Assembly (NCBI GenBank): GCA_015492915.1
Contig: WGED01000075.1
Coordinates: 1 to 5,072, forward strand
Reading direction: 5' to 3'
DNA: 5,072 nucleotides
Source: Cyclobacteriaceae bacterium
GTDB lineage: Bacteria > Bacteroidota > Bacteroidia > Cytophagales > Cyclobacteriaceae
This document shows, piece after piece, positions 1 through 5,072 of this stretch. Under the pieces are notes generated by a model. The model was not told where the DNA came from. It did no database searches and saw nothing but the letters and a program-made list of their open reading frames with translations. The position numbers were made by a program, and so were the translations under genes. The first letter of the stretch is position 1, and each line of letters opens with the position of its first letter.

Positions 1-194
1 ACTTTGTGAATCTCATCGCTTTGCCGGATGGAAGACTCTTGATTCCCCTTTGATATTTCGGCTGATTGGCCAGTGTTATTTTGCAATGGGATGTCATAGG
101 TTTCTGCTTTTTTACCAGTGGGATTACAGGCGGTAAAAATTGCAAAAACCGCCATTAATATCATACCCGTTTTCATTCGATTCGTAGTCATCAT
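1..194 (-). CDS. Lipoprotein of unknown function, N-terminal 64 codons only
   Basis: The reading frame starts at ATG 194-192 and is still open at the left edge, so only the N-terminus is visible. Residues 7-22 form a short signal peptide that ends in a lipobox, F-T-A-C, with the lipidated cysteine at residue 23. The protein is therefore expected to be anchored in a membrane from the periplasmic or outer side. The residues after the cysteine (N-P-T-G-K-K) lack the acidic cluster of the Bacteroidota surface-export signal, so a surface location is not supported. The rest of the visible part is polar and low in complexity (N, Q, S, E), like a linker. No CXXCH occurs in it. The ATG overlaps the stop codon of the barrel gene as ATGA, which indicates translational coupling. 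ATG 191 and ATG 176 are alternative starts; 176 would give a more typical M-K start to the signal peptide. An outer-membrane accessory to the cytochrome/barrel system is an inference from position only. Confidence 0.8.
   Translation of the reverse strand, partial: MMTTNRMKTGMILMAVFAIFTACNPTGKKAETYDIPLQNNTGQSAEISKGNQESSIRQSDEIHK
191..194 (-). other. ATGA stop/start overlap between barrel and lipoprotein genes
   Basis: On the coding strand the bases 194 to 191 read ATGA: ATG opens the lipoprotein frame and TGA closes the barrel frame. The sequence just upstream (205-195) reads AAGAAAAAGAA, a purine-rich stretch that encodes the four-lysine tail of the barrel and can also serve as the ribosome-binding region for the next gene. 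This is direct evidence that the two genes share one transcript and are probably translated in a coupled way. Confidence 0.8.
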
Positions 195-1801
195 TTCTTT
201 TTCTTAGTGTGAAATCGTTTTATGAGCTTAAGATAAAAACGGTAATTGTTTTCATCAATTAAATGTGAATATTCTGCCATCAGACTTATTGTAATGTCCG
301 CCGGTAGAAACACCGAAAAATCGGCGCCTGTAAAATGCTGAAACGACTTTGAGCCGTTCAGCGATGCTTCCCGTGTAAAATAAAAATATTCCAGCGCCCT
401 GTAATAAATGTCGAGGCTCAGCCAATTGTTCAGCATTCTGGAATAGAACACGGAGGCTGCCTGGCTCTTCAGGTAATTTGAAGTGTTCTGATTATAGCTA
501 AGCTTCAGTCTCCCTTCCATGAAATTGTATAGATAAATATCGGCATGGATATTATCAGATTTGTTTTGCTCATCTGTCTGGAAACGCTTGCTGTAACTTC
601 CCCCGATGGTCAGATTTTTAAGCATTTTTACCCTGATACCCGCTCTGATTCCCTGCCGGGCGATGTCGTCATTAAGAAGTTTCTCAATTTCCGTATGGTA
701 AGTCTCATAATAGATGGTCCTGCGGCGATTATTATAAGAGAGAGATACATTAACCCGGCGCAGGAACCTGTAACGTAATGAGGCATAGATGTTTGTCATC
801 CTGAAGTCTGATTCGGGTATGCCGTTTACTGTTTTATACAGATCTGCTTCAAAGGAGGTGAATAAATATAGATTTCTCATGATCGACGATGAATGCTGAA
901 AATAAAGATAACGCCTGTCGATAGCATCGTTGTTTTTCTGTTCCATATAGCCTAGCGTGGTTGTCGAAAAGAAAGAGCGTGCAGTGGTCGCAAAGCTGTA
1001 ATACCCTCCGTACTGTAATAAGATGGGGTCGAAATTGTAATCATAGATCCCCGGTCTTGTACCCGCTACCAGGCCGATAGAACTATTTCCGAAAGTGAAC
1101 TCGCTCTGCAGTCCGTCGATCGCGCCTACTGAGCTCATTTTAGGGTTGATCTTGCGGCCGATGAGCAACTTCAAGCCGGGAGACGCTTCAAATTTAATCG
1201 CAAGGTCATACACGTTGAAGAACATCGTTTGTCTGTTTACTGCTTCTGCACCGGGGATAAAATTCTGCTTGTAAGACAAATAGGAAGAAAAGGAGAATTT
1301 TGATCCGGCAATATTCCTGACATTGAAAGACAGTCTGGAGGTAAAACGGTTTCTGGAGTTGCGCTTGTCATTGAACAGGCCATATCCCGATACGGATACA
1401 AAGCCGGAGATCTTTTCCTTGTGTTCTTCCATTACTTGCTTCATAGTAATCACGGGTTCGTCAAACGCCGATTTTGTATGAGTTTTGGGCGATTTTTGTT
1501 TTGTCCCACTCGCCTGTTTTTTGGAAGGCCGGTGGACTACCTGCGTTCCTCTGGCAAGGTCGCAATCACCTGTTTTTATGCAGATGCATGATCTTGACGA
1601 TTTGTTGATTACGATCAGGCAAGGTTTGGTATTGATGTAAAGTGTATCACCTGTGTTAATCTTTGACGTCGTATTGAATTTCACATAGATATTCTTCGAA
1701 GTGGCATAGGTTATCTCACCCTGCAATGGAGCAGATCTTCCCTGACCCATGGCATGCCAGATCGAGAGCAAAACAAGAACAATTGTTATAATCGGTTTCA
1801 T
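191..1801 (-). CDS. Predicted outer-membrane beta-barrel with N-terminal SH3-like domain
   Basis: 536 residues. A signal peptide (residues 1-19, hydrophobic core I-T-I-V-L-V-L-L, probable cleavage A-M-G|Q) sends it through the Sec system. Residues about 24-90 form a small beta domain of SH3-like appearance (G-E-I-T-Y ... N-I-Y-V-K-F ... G-D-T-L-Y-I), with four cysteines at 61, 72, 74 and 80. Residues 91-112 are a lysine-rich, proline-containing linker. From about residue 132 to 530 there are many alternating hydrophobic/polar strands rich in Y, F, S, N and R, separated by short charged turns, as in an outer-membrane barrel of perhaps 16-20 strands; the last strand ends in F530. A short H-T-K-K-K-K tail follows. 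It contains no CXXCH motif. It lies 24 bases downstream of the 16-haem cytochrome, so a porin-type sheath or docking partner for that cytochrome is the best guess, by analogy with MtrB-type porins, though I see no MtrB-specific motif. A structural outer-membrane protein unrelated to electron transfer remains possible. Confidence 0.8.
   Translation of the reverse strand: MKPIITIVLVLLSIWHAMGQGRSAPLQGEITYATSKNIYVKFNTTSKINTGDTLYINTKPCLIVINKSSRSCICIKTGDCDLARGTQVVHRPSKKQASGTKQKSPKTHTKSAFDEPVITMKQVMEEHKEKISGFVSVSGYGLFNDKRNSRNRFTSRLSFNVRNIAGSKFSFSSYLSYKQNFIPGAEAVNRQTMFFNVYDLAIKFEASPGLKLLIGRKINPKMSSVGAIDGLQSEFTFGNSSIGLVAGTRPGIYDYNFDPILLQYGGYYSFATTARSFFSTTTLGYMEQKNNDAIDRRYLYFQHSSSIMRNLYLFTSFEADLYKTVNGIPESDFRMTNIYASLRYRFLRRVNVSLSYNNRRRTIYYETYHTEIEKLLNDDIARQGIRAGIRVKMLKNLTIGGSYSKRFQTDEQNKSDNIHADIYLYNFMEGRLKLSYNQNTSNYLKSQAASVFYSRMLNNWLSLDIYYRALEYFYFTREASLNGSKSFQHFTGADFSVFLPADITISLMAEYSHLIDENNYRFYLKLIKRFHTKKKK
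1526..1732 (-). other. SH3-like periplasmic domain of the barrel protein, with four cysteines
   Basis: Residues about 24-92 of the barrel protein show short beta strands around G-D-T-L-Y-I, followed by I-N-K-S-S-R-S-C-I-C-I and a C-terminal T-Q-V-V-H strand, which is the layout of a small SH3-like barrel. Cysteines are at residues 61, 72, 74 and 80 (bases 1562-1621). They do not make a CXXCH motif, so they are not a c-type haem site. They could form disulphides or bind a metal. A similar S-S-x-S-C-x-C pattern is, as far as I recall, common in related Bacteroidota proteins, so it may be a family trait rather than specific to this operon. Confidence 0.5.
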
Positions 1802-1825
1802 GCTGTTTTTTTATGTAATGTTCTG
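1802..1825 (-). promoter_or_regulatory. 24-base gap with A-rich leader of the barrel gene
   Basis: This is the only non-coding DNA in the window. On the coding strand it holds CATTACATAAAAAAACAGC directly before the ATG at 1801. There is no GGAGG-like sequence. An A-rich stretch at this position is the usual form of a Bacteroidota ribosome-binding region. The gap is too short for an internal promoter plus leader, so the barrel gene is expected to be read from the cytochrome transcript. Confidence 0.5.
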
Positions 1826-3058
1826 TCACTTGCTACCATCCGGATGGCACTGGAGACAAGTATTACTGTCATATGCATAACCCTGATATTCTTTATGTTT
1901 GTCATCCATTTTGTTTTTAGGATGGCAGGCAAAGCATGAGAAAACAGCATAATTGTCGGGGCTGGTATGGCAATCAGTACAAGTGTCCCATTTGCCTTTG
2001 TGCTTGCCGCTGTAAATCGGAAAGAACTGTCCATCGTGGTTGAAACTGGCCGGAGACCATGCGTCTTCTGTATGGCATTGTTCACAGTCTGTCGGAAAGT
2101 TCACACTTACATGTTTGGGATTTGAAGTGTTGTCGTAATCATTCTGATGGCATCCCACACAGGTGTTAGGTGTATTGCTGTAGTTATCGTTGTGACAGGT
2201 TGCACAGCCTGTAGCGATGGCGGCATGGGCGCCGTTGAGTTGATAGTAATTATTGTGAATATCAAACGTTGCAGGGTGCCATCCGGGATCAGTAGTGTGG
2301 CAGGATACACAATCGTTGGGAATGCTGGCGTCGCGATGACTGGGATTGACAGTCTGCTCATAGTTTTTCTGATGGCAGGCAAAACAATAGGTGGAAATAG
2401 CAGAAAAATTACCCTTTGTGTGGCATTGGTAGCAATCCGCAATATCATGGCCCAGGGTAAGGGGGAAGAAGGTATGGTCGATCACCTCCGTGTCCCATCC
2501 GTAGCTGATCGGGTCGTGGCACGACATGCAGTCAGTCGAATATCCCGCTTCCACATGGTTGGGGTTCCGGGTGTTCTGATAATCGTCAAGGTGACAGTTT
2601 TCGCATTCATTGCCGATGGGATCAAAACGAAGGTTTGTTTCGGATGAATGGCATTCCTCACAACTCACTATGCTGTGAACTCCGATGAATTGGAAGCCAT
2701 TCATTTCATGTAATTCAGGAATATTATCAACAAGCCAATTACCGGTGGTATGACATCGGGCACAATCATTTCCGACCGACATATTGTGCATGTCTGTATG
2801 GCAGGATGCACATTCCGACTGCGCTTCATCGAAGACAAGGGTGACATGGCAATCGGCGCAGCCTGCGTTCTCATGAGCACCTGTGAGTGTGAAACCTGTC
2901 TCCTCATGCATAAAACTGATCGATTTGCGATCGATCGTCCAGGCACCTGTATGGTGGCACTTCGCACAATCGATGGTCAGGCCGTCGCCATGGGGTGATT
3001 GAGAAATTGCCGCCCAGGGCAGGAATAACAAGAATATTATTGATGACAATCTTTGCAT
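1826..3058 (-). CDS. Secreted 16-haem c-type cytochrome
   Basis: 410 residues. A signal peptide (residues 1-19, core I-I-F-L-L-F-L-P-W, probable cleavage A-I-S|Q) exports it to the periplasm, where haem is attached. There are 16 CXXCH motifs, starting at residues 31, 67, 83, 99, 133, 152, 177, 209, 225, 250, 285, 300, 325, 360, 375 and 401. After a single leading haem site the rest is five three-haem modules (see the repeat entry). Eighteen further histidines lie outside the motifs, enough to give every haem a second histidine ligand. The protein has no catalytic-type site such as CXXCK and no membrane anchor, so it is an electron carrier or wire rather than a recognisable enzyme. By hand count it is strongly acidic (52 D+E against 19 K+R). 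It starts inside the end of the 23-haem gene and is followed by the barrel gene. It belongs broadly to the cytochrome c3/doubled-CXXCH type; the precise family and redox partner are unknown. Confidence 0.93.
   Translation of the reverse strand: MQRLSSIIFLLFLPWAAISQSPHGDGLTIDCAKCHHTGAWTIDRKSISFMHEETGFTLTGAHENAGCADCHVTLVFDEAQSECASCHTDMHNMSVGNDCARCHTTGNWLVDNIPELHEMNGFQFIGVHSIVSCEECHSSETNLRFDPIGNECENCHLDDYQNTRNPNHVEAGYSTDCMSCHDPISYGWDTEVIDHTFFPLTLGHDIADCYQCHTKGNFSAISTYCFACHQKNYEQTVNPSHRDASIPNDCVSCHTTDPGWHPATFDIHNNYYQLNGAHAAIATGCATCHNDNYSNTPNTCVGCHQNDYDNTSNPKHVSVNFPTDCEQCHTEDAWSPASFNHDGQFFPIYSGKHKGKWDTCTDCHTSPDNYAVFSCFACHPKNKMDDKHKEYQGYAYDSNTCLQCHPDGSK
1829..2914 (-). repeat. Five triheme protein modules in the 16-haem cytochrome
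   Basis: The modules cover residues about 49-114, 115-192, 193-264, 265-338 and 339-410 (66-78 residues each). Each opens with a histidine (51, 117, 195, 268, 341), then an aromatic/leucine strand ending in G-x-H (His 62, 128, 204 as L-G-H, 278, 353), then three CXXCH motifs. The second motif is followed by a third free histidine (91, 168, 241, 316, 388). In modules 2, 3 and 4 this third histidine sits in a special segment, D/N-Y-x-x-T-x-N-P-x-H, and the second and third CXXCH are exactly 25 residues apart (152/177, 225/250, 300/325). Module 1 instead has the short C-H-T-D-M-H form typical of the neighbouring 23-haem protein. The repeat is in the protein; the DNA copies have diverged too far to be simple tandem repeats. 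Confidence 0.85.
3037..3058 (-). other. 22-base overlap of the two cytochrome genes
   Basis: The 23-haem frame ends with TAA at 3039-3037, while the 16-haem frame opens with ATG at 3058-3056. The shared bases encode the last haem motif (C-K-D-C-H-Q) in the first frame and the start of the signal peptide (M-Q-R-L-S-S-I) in the second. The region before the ATG is A/T-rich with no Shine-Dalgarno, so ribosomes finishing the first gene probably re-initiate here. Confidence 0.85.
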
Positions 3059-4872
3059 AGAAATTTTTCGATCTTATAATTAATGATTTCATTTCCGTTT
3101 ACCATCACAGATTTATGACAGGCGTTGCATTCGAGCTTTGCGTGTTGCCCGTCGAGTGGGAATCGCGTCGTATTATGGTCGAATTTCTCCGGCATCCAAC
3201 TGCCCGTCACATGGCATCGGACGCAATCTGTCACCCCGTTGATAGCAAATGACTCGCCGTGTATATTTTCATGACAACTTTCGCATTTGGTGTCGAGTGT
3301 ACCAAAATTTTGTGCGACCACCGTCCCGTCAGAGGAAACATCAAAATGGCAGGCCCGGCATGCTGTTTCGGCATGTTTCCCATCGAGTGGCCATCCTATG
3401 GACTTATGGTTAAAGCTAACCGCTGACCATGCTCCCTCCTCATGGCAATTGGAGCATTGGTTTTCAGGATAGAATTTCTTATCGAGATAGCCTTTGTGTA
3501 TGTCATCATGGCAATCAATACAGAAATATTTCTGCAGGTTAAATTCCCAACGTTTACTCTTGCGGTGACATGTGAAGCAGGGTGTGGCCATATGCGCTCC
3601 CTGGAGTGGAAATAGTGTTTTTTCATGTTTTTCCACCGAAAAGGTTGTGAATTCGAACCCTTCGTTTACGCTATGGCATTCATCGCAATCCGGTGATGTA
3701 TTTTCGTTGACAAATTCACCTCGGTGGTAGTCATCATGACAGTTGCTACATTGCGAAAAATCGATCCTGTAAGCTTTGGGTGGTGTGTGACACTTGCTAC
3801 AGGTGACACTGCTATGCTTTCCTTCGAGCGGGAAATCTGTTACATCGTGGTTGAAGGTGACGGCATTTCCCGTAATCCTTACGGCCAGGAAGCTACTCTC
3901 ATTATGACAATCAGCACATTTATTTCCGAATTTTCCGTCATGTGCATCATCGTGGCATGCGGCACAATTTTTTGTATTTGATGTTTTCTTATCGCGGAAG
4001 ACGTTAAGAGGATCCCCTGAATTTTTATGACAGGTGAAGCACCCGATGGTTTTATGTTGTCCTTTCAGCACAAAACCTGTGGTATTATGGTTAAAGCGGC
4101 CTCTGGCGATGATCTTTGCAAACGATGCTTCGCTATGACATTGCGTGCATTTTCCTGGTATGCGATTTCGATGGGGGTCACTGTGGCATGATTTGCAATC
4201 TGTAAAAGCCAGCCCCGTAAATTGCTGAAAGTCTTTGCCGTTTTTTGTTGTTTTTTCATGGCATTGAATACACTTGGTCACGCGGTGTTTGCCTTTGAGC
4301 ACGAATTTGGTTTTACTGTGATCAAAACGTGGTGCGGGTCTGAAAGCCTCTGTGTTGTGGCATGAAGCACAATTGCTGGACAAGGTTTTCTGGTGAAAGT
4401 CTTCATGACATGACAGGCATAGCTGATCAAGTCCAAGGAAAGTACTTTTGCGCTTTCTCAGTTTAACTTCACTGATATTGTCCGGAACATGGCACTCCCT
4501 GCAATCGATTATTTTGTGTTTCCCTTCGAGTGCATAGCCTGCTTTGCGGTGGTCAAAACTGTTTTCATCAAAACGTATCATTTTGAATTTGCGGCCGTGA
4601 TGGTCGCTGTGACAGTCGGTGCAGTTCTTGCCTTGCACATCCTGTGAGGCGTGGTACCCGCGATTGTCACCAAGCAGCCAGCTGATCTCCTTATGACAAT
4701 GGAGGCATTTTTTGTTGGTTACTTTCTTGCCGATGTCATGACACGATGTACAGTTGCTCAGTCCTTCGAACTCAGCATGGGGTTGTGCGAGGTCACCAGG
4801 CGAAAGTTGGGAAAAAGCCATTCCGCAAGACAACAAGATGCCAAGGGCGATATGCGCGATGCGTTCAGCCAA
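3037..4872 (-). CDS. Secreted 23-haem c-type cytochrome
   Basis: 611 residues from a TTG start. The N-terminus (R4, then hydrophobic residues 8-15, probable cleavage A-F-S|Q) is a signal peptide, so the protein works in the periplasm or beyond. I count 23 CXXCH motifs, starting at residues 41, 56, 84, 124, 152, 168, 201, 226, 242, 278, 303, 319, 358, 375, 396, 432, 451, 473, 505, 530, 550, 582 and 606. After three leading haem sites come six complete three-haem modules and a final two-haem one. About 25 histidines lie outside the motifs of the mature part, in line with bis-histidine ligation of all haems. No CXXCK or other enzyme-type site is visible, which points to electron transfer rather than catalysis. 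By hand count charge is about balanced (78 K+R, 74 D+E), unlike its acidic neighbour. The final motif is one residue from the stop. The gene overlaps both its neighbours. An elongated periplasmic wire is a reasonable structural guess; the redox partners are unknown. Confidence 0.93.
   Translation of the reverse strand: MAERIAHIALGILLSCGMAFSQLSPGDLAQPHAEFEGLSNCTSCHDIGKKVTNKKCLHCHKEISWLLGDNRGYHASQDVQGKNCTDCHSDHHGRKFKMIRFDENSFDHRKAGYALEGKHKIIDCRECHVPDNISEVKLRKRKSTFLGLDQLCLSCHEDFHQKTLSSNCASCHNTEAFRPAPRFDHSKTKFVLKGKHRVTKCIQCHEKTTKNGKDFQQFTGLAFTDCKSCHSDPHRNRIPGKCTQCHSEASFAKIIARGRFNHNTTGFVLKGQHKTIGCFTCHKNSGDPLNVFRDKKTSNTKNCAACHDDAHDGKFGNKCADCHNESSFLAVRITGNAVTFNHDVTDFPLEGKHSSVTCSKCHTPPKAYRIDFSQCSNCHDDYHRGEFVNENTSPDCDECHSVNEGFEFTTFSVEKHEKTLFPLQGAHMATPCFTCHRKSKRWEFNLQKYFCIDCHDDIHKGYLDKKFYPENQCSNCHEEGAWSAVSFNHKSIGWPLDGKHAETACRACHFDVSSDGTVVAQNFGTLDTKCESCHENIHGESFAINGVTDCVRCHVTGSWMPEKFDHNTTRFPLDGQHAKLECNACHKSVMVNGNEIINYKIEKFLCKDCHQ
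3040..4557 (-). repeat. Tandem triheme modules in the 23-haem cytochrome
   Basis: Seven modules start at residues about 106, 183, 260, 340, 411, 487 and 564, with periods of 77, 77, 80, 71, 76 and 77; the last is cut short after two haems. Each opens with F-D/N-H (V-E-K-H in the fifth), then four residues later an aromatic strand F/Y/W-x-L-x-G-K/Q/A-H, and five residues after that the first CXXCH. The second CXXCH is followed by x-D/N-x-H, and the third closes the module. Thus each complete module has three CXXCH and three extra histidines (for example 108, 119, 160 in the first and 489, 500, 538 in the sixth). The steady period and one-to-one histidine supply argue for a repeating haem-packing unit made by internal duplication. 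Confidence 0.88.
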
Positions 4873-5072
4873 CCTTTTTGTGTGTTTTCACGATATAACC
4901 GAAGCGTTTAGTGATCTCCACACCCGCTTTTTGCAAAAACATGGCGGGCAACTCGCCGCCGGCGAAAATATACACGAGGTCATTGGATAGCTCCCTTTCA
5001 CCCTTATCAGTATTCATTTTCACCTTATCGTCCAGGATCTCTGTCAGGTTTGAGTTGAAAATCATTTTAATC
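4865..5072 (-). CDS. Probable FAD/NAD(P)-dependent oxidoreductase, C-terminal end
   Basis: Sixty-eight residues are visible before TGA 4867-4865; the frame stays open to the right edge, so most of the protein lies outside. The segment N-D-L-V-Y-I-F-A-G-G-E-L-P followed by F-L-Q-K-A-G-V-E-I matches the end of the NAD(P)H-binding part of two-dinucleotide-domain flavoproteins (thioredoxin-reductase/YpdA-like), where a D-x-V-x-x-x-x-G-x-x-P strand leads to F-L-x-x-x-G-I. Before it, a strand-turn-strand with D-D-K-V-K-M and E-L-S-N-D fits the same fold. The usual final G-D motif that binds FAD is absent: the protein ends about 27 residues after G-G-E-L-P in a basic tail. ATG 5065 is probably an internal methionine, because I-K precedes it in frame and the fold would be missing its N-terminal half. 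Such an enzyme would act in the cytoplasm. That it feeds electrons towards the cytochromes is an inference from the 8-base gene overlap. Confidence 0.6.
   Translation of the reverse strand, partial: IKMIFNSNLTEILDDKVKMNTDKGERELSNDLVYIFAGGELPAMFLQKAGVEITKRFGYIVKTHKKVG
4870..4872 (-). other. TTG start codon of the 23-haem cytochrome
   Basis: No ATG or GTG exists between the upstream in-frame stop (TGA, 4890-4888) and the signal-peptide core. TTG at 4872-4870 gives M-A-E-R-I-A-H followed by a good hydrophobic core. The first in-frame ATG (residue 18) would remove the signal peptide, which a c-type cytochrome cannot lose. The bases before it read AAAAAGG, but with no spacer to the TTG, so this is not a normally placed ribosome-binding site. 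The start overlaps the upstream stop codon (TGA 4867-4865), so coupling to the upstream gene may compensate for a weak start. Confidence 0.65.

Noticed and set aside
1798..2085. Minus-strand frames shifted within the cytochromes (also 2107-2448, 2701-2967, 3396-3626, 4065-4259)
   Set aside because: They are alternative frames of the cytochrome genes without motifs or credible starts; the haem motifs fix the true frame.
2147..2647. Plus-strand open frame of 166 codons opposite the 16-haem cytochrome
   Set aside because: It lies entirely within a gene with 16 clear CXXCH motifs. Its valine/isoleucine-rich translation is the complement of the histidine/cysteine-rich codons, and it shows no domain.
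3724..3981. Plus-strand frames across the 23-haem gene and the barrel gene (also 545-778, 3287-3472, 4651-4911, 4754-4990)
   Set aside because: All are antisense shadows of well supported genes, and none has a recognisable product.
1829..4557. Regularly spaced similar DNA segments as a CRISPR or DNA tandem repeat
   Set aside because: The repeated element is a degenerate coding motif (CXXCH and histidine positions); copies differ at the DNA level and have no spacer structure.
4815..4840. Lipobox (L-L-S-C) at residues 13-16 of the 23-haem protein
   Set aside because: Leucine before the serine is not a typical lipobox residue, the cysteine would fall within the hydrophobic core, and a good signal-peptidase I site (A-F-S|Q) follows. 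Lipid anchoring is not excluded but is less likely.
1826..4872. The two cytochromes as one gene broken by a frameshift
   Set aside because: The 410-residue frame has its own complete signal peptide right after its ATG, and the 611-residue frame ends directly after a complete haem motif. Two separate secreted proteins explain this better.
1826..4872. Identification as NrfA nitrite reductase, octahaem hydroxylamine oxidoreductase or similar haem enzyme
   Set aside because: There is no CXXCK or other active-site haem motif, and the modular histidine pattern supplies a second ligand to every haem, which points to electron carriers.
5063..5065. ATG 5065 as the true start of a 66-residue protein
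   Set aside because: The frame continues upstream to the window edge (I-K before the M), and the visible segment is only the last part of a two-domain flavoprotein fold.

Overview
The window looks like the inside of one tightly packed operon, read entirely on the minus strand, from a Gram-negative bacterium that is most likely a member of the Bacteroidota. The phylum call rests on the A-rich leaders without a clear Shine-Dalgarno, on signal peptides ending in S-Q or G-Q, on the style of the outer-membrane barrel (SH3-like N-terminal domain followed by a barrel), and on the moderate base composition. It is an inference, not a database result. I see no RNA genes, mobile elements, CRISPR arrays, promoters or terminators. 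The only non-coding DNA is 24 bases (1802-1825).

In transcription order (right to left) the genes are: (1) the C-terminal end of a probable FAD/NAD(P)-dependent oxidoreductase (4865-5072, cut by the window); (2) a secreted 611-residue cytochrome with 23 CXXCH haem-attachment motifs (3037-4872), probably started at TTG and overlapping gene 1 by 8 bases; (3) a secreted 410-residue cytochrome with 16 CXXCH motifs (1826-3058), overlapping gene 2 by 22 bases; (4) a 536-residue predicted outer-membrane beta-barrel with a small N-terminal SH3-like domain (191-1801); (5) the first 64 codons of a lipoprotein (1-194, cut by the window), joined to gene 4 by an ATGA stop/start overlap.

The two cytochromes are built from the same module of about 66-80 residues, each complete copy carrying three CXXCH motifs and three further conserved histidines, so every haem can be bis-histidine ligated. 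Together they offer 39 haem sites. With the adjacent outer-membrane barrel and the lipoprotein, the simplest reading is an electron-transfer route across the periplasm and outer membrane: an analogue of the porin-cytochrome conduits known from Shewanella (MtrCAB) and Geobacter, but with a different gene set. The flavoprotein at the head could be the cytoplasmic electron entry point. The direction of electron flow, the terminal acceptor or donor, and whether the parts form one complex cannot be read from the sequence.
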